Assembly (NCBI GenBank): GCA_020427865.1
Contig: JAGQNX010000021.1
Location: 1-14,270, forward strand
DNA from: a candidate division WWE3 bacterium
GTDB lineage: Bacteria > Patescibacteriota > WWE3 > UBA101185 > UBA10185
DNA: 14,270 nt
Reading direction: 5' to 3'
Part shown: piece after piece, positions 5,835 through 12,968 of the stretch
Layout of the letters: the number at the start of each line of letters is the position of its first letter
Numbering within the stretch: the first letter of the stretch is position 1
Translations under genes and position numbers: made by a program
Notes under the pieces: model-generated
What the model was told of the DNA's origin: nothing
What the model saw: only the letters and a program-made list of their open reading frames with translations
The model's database searches: none

Positions 5835-7022
5835 CTATCTTATACCAATTGTATATAAATCGCTTTGACCTGTAGATTTGAACGATGTTAATATCACTAA
5901 CTTATCTCCGCCGGGTGCACTATATACCTTATCTGACATTAACGTATTGTTAAATACTTCTGTTTTATTTGTACCATCTATCCTTATTAAACTTACAGTG
6001 CCTCTATCAATTTGTTCTGAGTCTAGCTCTGTTAGTACTAAATGGTAACTATCTGTATACCATGTTACGGCAGGTTGTTTGTCAGTGTCATTTATAACGA
6101 GTACAGTAGTTTCTACTTTTTCTCCTACAGGTAATGGTGTTTCTGTGTTGTAAACCTTGTAATTTGTTTTACCTGCAAGCTTTTCTTTATACAAAAACTT
6201 TTTATTATCGGGTGCCCATACTGTTTCTTCATCTAGAGCTACTTGCAGAATTGTTTCAGGAAGTTCTGCATTCTCTAAGACACTTTGTCGTTTTTCTGTT
6301 GTTTCTTTCTTCCAATCGTTTAATAATTTTTCGGTATCTTCCACTATTTGTGCGGTACCGGTTTGTATATCTAGCACATATTTTCTAGATACTGTTGTGT
6401 CATTAATATCTGTGTTCTCTGTAGCAACCACTTCTATTAATAGTTGTGTCTCGTCTGGTGACCATATTATAGAAATACCATTTGAATAAGTTTCAAAAGG
6501 TGTGTCTTCTATTACCAAATTAGGGTTGGTGCCAAAGATGTTTAGACTTTGTCCGGATAAGGGTATAACCCAAACTCCTGGATCTTCAGGATCCTTAGCG
6601 AAAAAGGCAATACGCTCACCTGATGGTGCTAGAGTAGGGACTCTTGCTCCCGTATTAGTTAAAGGTTCTAGTCTTGGTGTTTCTGAAACAAGTACTGCTG
6701 TGATATCAGTTACTAGCTGTGGGAATATTTCTATTTCTTTTTTCCAAGGCACATATCCAGGCTTAACTACCTCGACTTCGTATATGCCTGGTTCTAATCC
6801 AGGTATATTTGTGTCTGTCGCTGCAGTTAAGACTCCATTTATTTTTATATTTGCGGATTCTGGAATCGATTTGGCCCCGAGCATTCCTGTTTGACTAAAA
6901 TCGATTATTTTTTCATCTGTTCCTATACGAATATCTCCTCTTGTATAAAAGAAGAGAAATGTAGTAGTCCCAAATATGAACAGTAATGATAAAAGTGTTT
7001 GAATCCAGTTTTTAAGTGGCAT
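5835..7022 (-). CDS. PEGA-domain membrane protein with beta-propeller-like region
   Basis: This 395-residue protein is the only protein gene on the minus strand. A membrane segment at about residues 7-27 is followed by a PEGA domain at about 55-110 (IKINGVLTAATDTNIPGLEPGIYEVEVVKPGYVPW), a carbohydrate-surface-associated beta-fold. The remainder has repeats of the TolB/WD-like type, such as LAPSGERIAFFAKD and IIWSPDETQLLIEV. These suggest a beta-propeller facing outside, probably binding a surface polymer or protein. No catalytic motif is recognised. Proteins of this architecture are common in CPR genomes, usually without assigned function. Its promoter region is shared with mreB. Confidence 0.78.
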   Translation of the reverse strand: MPLKNWIQTLLSLLFIFGTTTFLFFYTRGDIRIGTDEKIIDFSQTGMLGAKSIPESANIKINGVLTAATDTNIPGLEPGIYEVEVVKPGYVPWKKEIEIFPQLVTDITAVLVSETPRLEPLTNTGARVPTLAPSGERIAFFAKDPEDPGVWVIPLSGQSLNIFGTNPNLVIEDTPFETYSNGISIIWSPDETQLLIEVVATENTDINDTTVSRKYVLDIQTGTAQIVEDTEKLLNDWKKETTEKRQSVLENAELPETILQVALDEETVWAPDNKKFLYKEKLAGKTNYKVYNTETPLPVGEKVETTVLVINDTDKQPAVTWYTDSYHLVLTELDSEQIDRGTVSLIRIDGTNKTEVFNNTLMSDKVYSAPGGDKLVILTSFKSTGQSDLYTIGIR

Positions 7023-7031
7023 ATCTATATA

Positions 7032-7040
7032 ATTCTAGCA
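7032..7040 (-). promoter_or_regulatory. Extended -10 (TGCTAGAAT) of the PEGA protein gene
   Basis: On the minus strand TGCTAGAAT ends nine bases before the ATG at 7022-7020, giving a leader of about three bases. It lies 27 bases from the mreB -10 on the other strand, so the two promoters are tightly divergent and could compete. Confidence 0.48.
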
Positions 7041-7044
7041 CATT

Positions 7045-7073
7045 TAGACTTTATGTAGATAAGGATTTATAAT
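7045..7073 (+). promoter_or_regulatory. mreB operon promoter (leaderless)
   Basis: Consensus TATAAT (7068-7073) ends six bases before ATG 7080. TAGACT at 7045-7050 is a possible -35 with a 17-base spacer, the same hexamer and spacing as at ndk. Confidence 0.58.
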
Positions 7074-7079
7074 TCGCCT

Positions 7080-8078
7080 ATGTTTTCGCGTAAAATAGCA
7101 ATAGACCTTGGTACAGTTAATTCTTTAGTATATGTAATGGGTGAAGGTGTGGTGCTTTCCGAGCCTACAGTTGTGGCACTTTCCGAAGAAGATGACAAAA
7201 TCCTAGCAATTGGTATTGCAGCTAGAGATATGCTTGGTAAAACTCCTCAAAACATTGTGTCGGTTAAGCCTGTTAAATATGGGGTTATTGCTGACTATCT
7301 TACAACTGAATCTTTATTGAGATATTTTATAAATAAAGTAGTGGGTAGAACTCGTTTTATCAAACCCGATGTTTTGCTTTCTGTGCCTGCAGGTGCTACC
7401 TCTGTTGAATCTCGTGCTGTATTAGATGCTGTTTATGCAGCTGGTGCCAAAAACGCATACTTAATGCCTGAGCCATTAGCTGCAGCTATTGGTACGGGTT
7501 TACCTATTGCGGAACCTTCTGGCAATATGGTTGTTAATATAGGTGGTGGTACTTCCGAAATTGCCATTGTCTCTTTATATGGAATAGTTGCACATGGTAG
7601 CGTTAAAATAGCAGGCAACAATTTGGACGAATCTATAATTCAATATGTAAAAAGGGAGTACAATTTAATCATAGGTGATATGACTGCGGAACGTGTGAAG
7701 ATAAGAATAGGATCAGCATTTCCTGTAGATAATGACATGTCATTAGAGGTAAAGGGTAGAGATAGTATTACAGGATTTCCTCGTACAATTACTTTAACCA
7801 CTAATGAGGTTGTAAAATGTATACGTTCTAATCTTAATCAAATAGCACTTGGCATTAAAGATGTATTAGAAAAGACACCCCCAGAGTTATCATCTGATAT
7901 TATAGATAAAGGAATAGTCTTATGTGGTGGCACGGCACTACTTAAAAACTTAGACAAATACTTAACCGATTACGTTGGTGTTCCTGTACATGTAGCTGAT
8001 GATCCTTTGCAATGTGTTGTAAAAGGTTTAGGTATCGCTTTGGAAAATTTAAATCTATTTAAAAAGAGTTTAAAATGA
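7080..8078 (+). CDS. mreB: MreB-type bacterial actin (rod-shape determining protein)
   Basis: MreB polymerises under the membrane and positions cell-wall synthesis. The 332-residue length and the motifs fit: phosphate-1 loop IAIDLGTVNS (usually DLGTANT), connect/catalytic region MPEPLAAAIGTG with E131, phosphate-2 loop NIGGGTSEIA, and the adenosine motif GIVLCGGTALLKNLD. The usual Asp that begins the phosphate-2 loop (DIGGGTTE) is Asn153 here, which may alter magnesium binding and ATP hydrolysis. It starts an operon: its TGA overlaps the ATG of a glycosyltransferase, and a second glycosyltransferase follows. No mreC or mreD is present nearby. Coupling to surface glycan assembly is inferred from the operon. 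Confidence 0.92.
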   Translation: MFSRKIAIDLGTVNSLVYVMGEGVVLSEPTVVALSEEDDKILAIGIAARDMLGKTPQNIVSVKPVKYGVIADYLTTESLLRYFINKVVGRTRFIKPDVLLSVPAGATSVESRAVLDAVYAAGAKNAYLMPEPLAAAIGTGLPIAEPSGNMVVNIGGGTSEIAIVSLYGIVAHGSVKIAGNNLDESIIQYVKREYNLIIGDMTAERVKIRIGSAFPVDNDMSLEVKGRDSITGFPRTITLTTNEVVKCIRSNLNQIALGIKDVLEKTPPELSSDIIDKGIVLCGGTALLKNLDKYLTDYVGVPVHVADDPLQCVVKGLGIALENLNLFKKSLK

Positions 8079-9172
8079 TTATAGGTATAGATTGCGATAA
8101 ATTACTGGACTCCCATCATAGTGGGACTCATTTTTACTTGTTAAGTATTATCGATGCTTTGATAAAAGTAGACTCCCGTAATACTTATTTATTACTTTTT
8201 TCTCAAAACCCCCCAAGTACATTAAAATCTAGACTTGCCCTTAACCAAAAATGTCATATAAAGGTTATACCTAAGGTATTATCTTGGACACATTTTAGTT
8301 TGCCTATGTTTTGTGTTCTAAACTATTTAGATGTCCTATTTTGTCCTTGGCATACAGCCCCCTTATTTATACCTGTCAAAACTAAAGTTGTAGTGCTAAT
8401 TCATGGTTTAGAGCATAAAAAAAGTAAAGAATTTTGGGTGTCAAATGCTATCAAGAGATCTGATCATATTGTTACAGTTTCTCAATTTAATCAATCTCGT
8501 ATATCCACTAGATACCATATTACGAACTCAAAAATTACCGTAATTTATGAAGGGTTGAATGTAAATAATATTGAGGTTTCCGCGACTCCCTCAATTGAGA
8601 CGCTATCTAAATTGAATAATACACAAGATTTTCTTTTTTTCATTAGTTCCTTTGTACCTAGAAAGAACATACCTAACATGTTGGAAGCTTTTGCTAAATT
8701 AATACATTCTGGTGATACCTATGCGTCCTATAAGTTTGTACTCGCAGGCGAAATACCCGAAACTCAAACTAATTACTATAAAGATATTCTTGAACAAACT
8801 GGCCTTGTGACTAATGTTATATACTTAGGTCCTATAAGTAGTGCTGATGCTGCTTACTTATTCTCTCACTGCCGTGCATTTATATTTGTTTCACATGAAG
8901 AAGGTTTTGGTCTACCTGTGCTAGAAGCTTTTCACTTTAAAGTTCCTGTAGTTACCTCTACGGGTGGTGCATTACCTGAGGTATCAGGTGGTGCTGCCTT
9001 ATATGCTAATCCTGATGATCCTAAAGATATTTATGAAAAAATGCGATTAGTTTTAGAAGATGCTCATTTAAGACTTTCCTTAATAAAAAAAGGGGAGTCC
9101 CGTGTAAAGGACTTTTCTTGGATTTCAGCAGCTACCGAGCTTCTCGAAGTTTTTAAGGATGTTTATGCCTAG
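8075..9172 (+). CDS. GT4-family glycosyltransferase
   Basis: This 365-residue GT-B enzyme has an N-terminal acceptor domain (SHHSGTHFYLLSIIDAL, a variant of the 'GigrY...l..aL' start) and a C-terminal nucleotide-sugar domain. The family motif is present as FVSHEEGFGLPVLEAFHFKV, followed by VVTSTGGALPEV and GGAALYANPDD. These are typical of retaining group 1 (GT4) enzymes that add mannose, glucose or similar sugars from NDP- or GDP-sugars. The domain linking the halves begins with FISSFVPRKNIPNMLEAF. Its ATG overlaps the mreB stop as ATGA, so translation is probably coupled. The specific sugar and acceptor cannot be told; with the following GT26 gene it probably builds a lipid-linked surface glycan at the inner face of the membrane. 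Confidence 0.9.
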   Translation: MIIGIDCDKLLDSHHSGTHFYLLSIIDALIKVDSRNTYLLLFSQNPPSTLKSRLALNQKCHIKVIPKVLSWTHFSLPMFCVLNYLDVLFCPWHTAPLFIPVKTKVVVLIHGLEHKKSKEFWVSNAIKRSDHIVTVSQFNQSRISTRYHITNSKITVIYEGLNVNNIEVSATPSIETLSKLNNTQDFLFFISSFVPRKNIPNMLEAFAKLIHSGDTYASYKFVLAGEIPETQTNYYKDILEQTGLVTNVIYLGPISSADAAYLFSHCRAFIFVSHEEGFGLPVLEAFHFKVPVVTSTGGALPEVSGGAALYANPDDPKDIYEKMRLVLEDAHLRLSLIKKGESRVKDFSWISAATELLEVFKDVYA

Positions 9173-10079
9173 ATTGGATAAACAATATCTTTTAGGTGTA
9201 AAAATTAATACTTGTTTTAAGAATTTTAATGATCTTTTGGGGCATATAGAAAATAACTTATTAGCTAATAAGGCTGCCAATAACATAATTAGTACAACTA
9301 ATGTTGAATTTATAATGGATGCGCAAGATGATTTAGAGTTTCAGAATCTAATAAATTCAGCCTCTTTATCTATACCTGACGGGTATGGCGTATTATATGG
9401 ATTATTTTATTTACAGATCTTAGATAAAATTCACCAAAAAGACTTGCCTAAAGCAGTTTTTATATTGGTATCGTTTTTAGCTGGTATATTTTTACCTATT
9501 TTATATAGGATGCAAAAAACTCCGAATGAAAGCTTAACTGGCATTAGTCTAGTCGAACATTTAGTTGCACTGTCTCACCTTAAAGGTTATACCCTGTGTC
9601 TTTTAGGTGGATGGCCTAAAGATATATTTGGAAAAAGAGTACAAACTGATATTGATGTAGCAACGATTGCCACACAAAACTTACTCAAAAAATATCCTAA
9701 AGCTCGTATAATAGCTTCTACCTCCCAGTTTTCTCATAAAGAATATGATGACACTGCTACTTTGTCGTTTATACACAATTGTATGCTTAAATCGAAGATT
9801 TCTCATATTGACTTTGTATTAGTAGGGTATGGGCATAAGAATCAAGAAAAATGGTTAATTAGGAATATGGCATATATTCCAGCTAGTGTGGGCATTGGTG
9901 TCGGGGGTAGTTTTGATGTCTATGCTAAATTGCTTCCGAAAGTACCCCTCACTCTACGTAAATTACACCTTGAATGGTTTTTTAGACTCCTTGTTCAACC
10001 TTGGCGTGTTAAACGTATACTAAAAGCGTTTCCATATTATCCTATGTATTTGTTCCACAAATATGTATTACAAAAATAA
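9165..10079 (+). CDS. WecG/TagA/CpsF family (GT26) glycosyltransferase
   Basis: GT26 enzymes add the second sugar (often ManNAc or ManNAcA) to an undecaprenyl-linked GlcNAc in teichoic acid, ECA or capsule synthesis. Family marks are ISTTNVEFIM, IPDGYGVLYG with catalytic Asp72, LTGISLVEHL, LCLLGG, DFVLVGYGHKNQEKW and VGIGVGGSFDVYAKLLP. The end LEWFFRLLVQPWRVKR is diagnostic. About 30-40 extra residues (about 80-118) lie between the PDG motif and LTG and hold a hydrophobic stretch (AVFILVSFLAGIFLPILY) that most members lack. The frame is open from ATG 9159, but AAGGA at 9155-9159, five bases before ATG 9165, favours the second ATG, giving 304 residues. It overlaps the GT4 gene by eight bases. 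Confidence 0.9.
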   Translation: MPRLDKQYLLGVKINTCFKNFNDLLGHIENNLLANKAANNIISTTNVEFIMDAQDDLEFQNLINSASLSIPDGYGVLYGLFYLQILDKIHQKDLPKAVFILVSFLAGIFLPILYRMQKTPNESLTGISLVEHLVALSHLKGYTLCLLGGWPKDIFGKRVQTDIDVATIATQNLLKKYPKARIIASTSQFSHKEYDDTATLSFIHNCMLKSKISHIDFVLVGYGHKNQEKWLIRNMAYIPASVGIGVGGSFDVYAKLLPKVPLTLRKLHLEWFFRLLVQPWRVKRILKAFPYYPMYLFHKYVLQK

Positions 10080-10141
10080 ACGTCTTTATATATGTAACTG
10101 GATGCTAATGCTACCTTTTCTCGCTCATTAAATGTTCTATG

Positions 10142-10171
10142 TTGACATAACATGTCTTTTGCGGATATAAA
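10142..10171 (+). promoter_or_regulatory. HTH-gene promoter, TTGACA/TATAAA (leaderless)
   Basis: A consensus -35 TTGACA (10142-10147), an 18-base spacer and TATAAA (10166-10171) end six bases before ATG 10178. This is the clearest complete leaderless promoter of a protein gene in the window. Confidence 0.7.
10144..10156. promoter_or_regulatory. Inverted repeat GACAT-AAC-ATGTC overlapping the -35
   Basis: Perfect 5-base arms with a 3-base spacer start inside the -35 hexamer of the HTH gene. A nested second pairing, ATGTT/AACAT at 10139-10153, covers the same bases. This is a candidate operator, possibly for the HTH protein itself. Confidence 0.35.
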
Positions 10172-10177
10172 TATATT

Positions 10178-11284
10178 ATGCAATTAGAAAATAGATTTTA
10201 CACATCCACCGAAGTTGCCCAGATCTTGGGCGTTAGTTTAAGATCAGTTTATCGTTATCTTGAAGAAGGAAAACTTAAAGCAGACGTGAAAACCGCTACT
10301 AATAGACATCGTTTTACACGCCAAAACATATTGGACTTCCTATATCCTCAGGGATATGATCCACGTTTGTTGGAAGCACCTGCTATAGATATTTCGTCAG
10401 CCCCCGTTCCTATAGCCACTAGTTTGCCTGGTAATTATATGCATTCACCTTATGGTATGCACCCCAACTATTCTAATCAGAGTATGAACCCTCAAATGTA
10501 TCAGCCTTATGGAGGACATATGTATCCTTACCAGCAATACCCCATGAATACTCCACAGCAAAACATGGTAAATCCTAATATGTCCCACGGTTATATGCCT
10601 TCAACACTTCCCAATGACTCTATAGGCAGTGCAACACCTCCTGCACCTAGTAGTAATATTGCTCCTACCGTAGATATTCCTGCTGTACCTGTATCTACAC
10701 CTACAGAAGTAGTACCCGAACCTGTTGTAGAACAACCTACAAATGAAATCGATTGGTTAGCGAAGTTTAAAGAAGCTTCTGCTAAATATCAAAGTGAAAA
10801 AGTCCCCGAGAGCCTTCCCTCTGCGGAGACACCCGTCGACATTCCTGTTGCTACTGCTGCAGTACCTCCAGTAGTGTCTGAAGCTGTTGTTCAAGAAGAA
10901 CCTGCACATACTGAGTCTACCTATTATTACAGAAGTGGTGTTGGTGGATTGAAGGATATTGCACAAACTTTGGATAAGGTTTCTAAAAAAAGTGATATTC
11001 CTTATGCTTTTACTTTAAGTGCGGGCTTGTCCTTACATAAGCCAATTAAACCCTTTTCGTTATTACATGCCTATGTAAGACGTGCAGATCTTTCGTTGTT
11101 CGAAACATCGTTGCAGTTAACCCCTAATGATCCAGAAAGTGCTCAACTATGTTTACTTGTCGCTGATGGTACTGATGCTCTTTCCACAAAACACGAATTA
11201 CATGGTTTAAGTGTTGTTTCAAATACGCGTTTAAAACATGATCTTATAAACTCTGGAGAAACTGAGTTAGCTAAAGAAATGTAA
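10178..11284 (+). CDS. HTH-domain (MerR/excisionase-like) protein with low-complexity linker
   Basis: The 368-residue product opens with a MerR/HTH_17-type DNA-binding domain at residues 7-56 (FYTSTEVAQILGVSLRSVYRYLEEG ... RHRFTRQNILDFLY). A low-complexity region follows at about 80-150, very rich in Met, Tyr, Pro, Gln and Asn, then a Pro/Val/Glu-rich stretch to about 240. A folded-looking C-terminal region lies at about 250-368 (YYYRSGVGGLKDIA ... HGLSVVSNTRLKHDLI), which I do not recognise. A DNA-binding regulator is the safe reading; the target is unknown. It has its own promoter with a nested inverted repeat, and glgA follows 78 bases later. A link to glycogen control is only positional. 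No invertase or phage gene is near, so an excisionase role is unlikely. Confidence 0.75.
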   Translation: MQLENRFYTSTEVAQILGVSLRSVYRYLEEGKLKADVKTATNRHRFTRQNILDFLYPQGYDPRLLEAPAIDISSAPVPIATSLPGNYMHSPYGMHPNYSNQSMNPQMYQPYGGHMYPYQQYPMNTPQQNMVNPNMSHGYMPSTLPNDSIGSATPPAPSSNIAPTVDIPAVPVSTPTEVVPEPVVEQPTNEIDWLAKFKEASAKYQSEKVPESLPSAETPVDIPVATAAVPPVVSEAVVQEEPAHTESTYYYRSGVGGLKDIAQTLDKVSKKSDIPYAFTLSAGLSLHKPIKPFSLLHAYVRRADLSLFETSLQLTPNDPESAQLCLLVADGTDALSTKHELHGLSVVSNTRLKHDLINSGETELAKEM

Positions 11285-11308
11285 TTTTTTACACACGTCT
11301 ATGTTTCT

Positions 11309-11347
11309 ACATTGAGGGGCTTAAGATTTTCTAAGTCCCTTATATGT
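11309..11347 (+). terminator. Long hairpin between HTH gene and glgA (terminator or regulatory hairpin)
   Basis: AGGGGCTTA (11315-11323) pairs with TAAGTCCCT (11332-11340) over nine positions, including one G-U. It extends outward through T11313-A11342, G11314-U11341 and ACAT/ATGT (11309-11312, 11344-11347) with one bulged T, about 15 pairs in all around an 8-base loop. The 3' flank TAAAATC is not a U-run, so it is not a textbook intrinsic terminator. Its 3' leg includes the TG of the glgA extended -10. Confidence 0.45.
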
Positions 11348-11353
11348 TAAAAT
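11345..11353 (+). promoter_or_regulatory. Extended -10 (TGTTAAAAT) of glgA
   Basis: TGTTAAAAT ends nine bases before ATG 11363, giving a leader of two or three bases. No -35 match is seen; that position falls in the loop of the upstream hairpin. Confidence 0.5.
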
Positions 11354-11362
11354 CAGCTCAAT

Positions 11363-12937
11363 ATGGCAACTAATCAAATAATAAAGGTTTTAGAAAACTT
11401 AATAACGGATGTGCCTGAGAACAGGGGAGTAGCTCCTATGAAAATATTGATGGTAGGTGCTGAGGTTTACCCTTATGCATCTGTAGGTGGCTATGCAATG
11501 GTGCTTAATTACCTGTCTCGTGCATTAGCTGCTAAAGGTCACGATGTACGTGTTTTTATGCCTAAATTTGGTTTTATAGATAAAGGTACCCAATTCGATT
11601 TAGAAACAGTTATAGAAGGTTTACGTGTCCCAACAGATGACCCTAGTGAACCTTATTTAATATGTAATGTTAAAGTGCATAGAACTTCTGCAGGTGTTAT
11701 GACATACTTCTTAGAGAATATGGAATACTATGAAAAGCGTGCCAATGTTTATGGTTATGTTGATGATGCTGTCCGTTGGGCATTGTTATCGCGTGGTGCT
11801 TTAGAGTTTATTCGCACGGGTATGTTTATTCCAGATATCATTCATACACATGACTGGCATACTTCTGTATTATGTGATTATGTGAATAGGAATTATCGTG
11901 ATGACGATATATTAAATGATATAAGCACCGTGTTAACTATACATAGCATGGGGCATCAGGGTATGTTTAATCATCGTCATGTTAGTGAGTTAGATTATGA
12001 TGATGGCCGTTCTTCTGTTGCAGCACTTTTAAGTGATCGTATAAACAAACAAAACTTTTTGCGCCGTGGCATACTATACGCGGATATGCTTACAACGGTG
12101 TCCAAGACGTATGCTAAGGAGATATTAACTCCCGAATATGGTGAATGTCTCGACAAATTATTACTTGAAGTAAGAAGTAAATTGGTAGGCATAGTAAATG
12201 GCTTAAATAATGTTGACTTTAACCCTTCCACAGATCCTTTACTTGCTAAGAATTTTGATATACATACATTACCCAATAGGGTAGAGAATAAATATGCTCT
12301 ACAAGATGCCCTAGGACTGCCTATAAAACAGGATGCCTTAGTAGTTGGTATGTTAGGGCGTTTGGATGGTCAAAAAGGCACTGATCTTGCTATTAAAACT
12401 ATGCGTCATGTATTAAAGGATTTTAATGTTCAGTTTGTGCAAGTAGGCGGTGGTGATGGTGGTTTAGCTGAACAGTTAAGAGGTTTACATGCTGAATTTC
12501 CTACGAAAGTAGGAATACATCCTTACCCTAATTTTTCCAATTTGCCTAGACTTATGTTTGGAGGCTCTGATGTCATGCTCTTTCCTTCAAGATTCGAGCC
12601 CTGTGGTATTGTACAAATGGAAGCAATGAGATATGGTTCTATTCCCATAGTTCGTGATATTGGTGGTTTAGCCGATACTGTAACTGCCTTTAATTCGATT
12701 ACGCAAGAAGGTACGGGTCTTAAGTTTAACGACTTCAATGAGTTTGCATTGTTTGGTCAAATAGTACGTGCTATAGAATTGTTTCAACATAAAAAACTTT
12801 GGAATACTCTGCAAAAAAATGCTATGTCTACTGATTTTAGTTGGTCAGTACGTGCACAAGATTATGAAAAGGTTTATAAGGCTGCACAAGCTCTTCATAG
12901 AAAAGCATTCACACGTGGTGTGTTAGACCTAGATTGA
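11363..12937 (+). CDS. glgA: Glycogen/starch synthase (GT5)
   Basis: GlgA extends alpha-1,4-glucan chains from ADP- (or UDP-) glucose in the cytoplasm. Length is 524 residues (499 from the internal start). Motifs are MKILMVGAEVYPYASVGG near the start, IIHTHDWHTSVL (sugar-binding HxHDW), GRLDGQKGTDLAI (variant of SRLtdQKG), VGGGDGG, and SRFEPCGIVQMEAMRYGSIPIV followed by GGLADTV, diagnostic of GT5. The nucleotide-sugar-binding Lys of the KxGGL motif is Ser40 here (SVGGY). The start at 11363 fits the extended -10 nine bases upstream. An internal ATG at 11438 has an AGGGGAG Shine-Dalgarno-like sequence eight bases before it and matches the usual family N-terminus. The TGA stop lies inside the -35 of the next promoter. 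The GH57 neighbour supports a glycogen role. Confidence 0.93.
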   Translation: MATNQIIKVLENLITDVPENRGVAPMKILMVGAEVYPYASVGGYAMVLNYLSRALAAKGHDVRVFMPKFGFIDKGTQFDLETVIEGLRVPTDDPSEPYLICNVKVHRTSAGVMTYFLENMEYYEKRANVYGYVDDAVRWALLSRGALEFIRTGMFIPDIIHTHDWHTSVLCDYVNRNYRDDDILNDISTVLTIHSMGHQGMFNHRHVSELDYDDGRSSVAALLSDRINKQNFLRRGILYADMLTTVSKTYAKEILTPEYGECLDKLLLEVRSKLVGIVNGLNNVDFNPSTDPLLAKNFDIHTLPNRVENKYALQDALGLPIKQDALVVGMLGRLDGQKGTDLAIKTMRHVLKDFNVQFVQVGGGDGGLAEQLRGLHAEFPTKVGIHPYPNFSNLPRLMFGGSDVMLFPSRFEPCGIVQMEAMRYGSIPIVRDIGGLADTVTAFNSITQEGTGLKFNDFNEFALFGQIVRAIELFQHKKLWNTLQKNAMSTDFSWSVRAQDYEKVYKAAQALHRKAFTRGVLDLD

Positions 12938-12962
12938 CAAACCTATAACATGTTGCTATAAT
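12934..12962 (+). promoter_or_regulatory. Consensus promoter TTGACA-17-TGCTATAAT for a structured RNA
   Basis: A perfect -35 (12934-12939), an exact 17-base spacer and a perfect extended -10 (TATAAT 12957-12962 with TG at 12954-12955) make this the strongest promoter in the window. The -35 overlaps the glgA stop codon. The expected start is about 12968-12970, and no ATG-led gene starts there; a helix of the predicted RNA begins at 12972. Confidence 0.82.
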
Positions 12963-12968
12963 TTACAA

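Noticed and set aside
5826..5845. GTATAA/TTATAC inverted repeat between the sortase and PEGA genes as a bidirectional terminator
   Set aside because: Only six AT-rich pairs and no U-run on either strand; too weak to call.
6134..6894. Two plus-strand reading frames opposite the PEGA protein gene
   Set aside because: They lie fully inside the minus-strand gene, lack promoter or start signals, and their translations show no family features.
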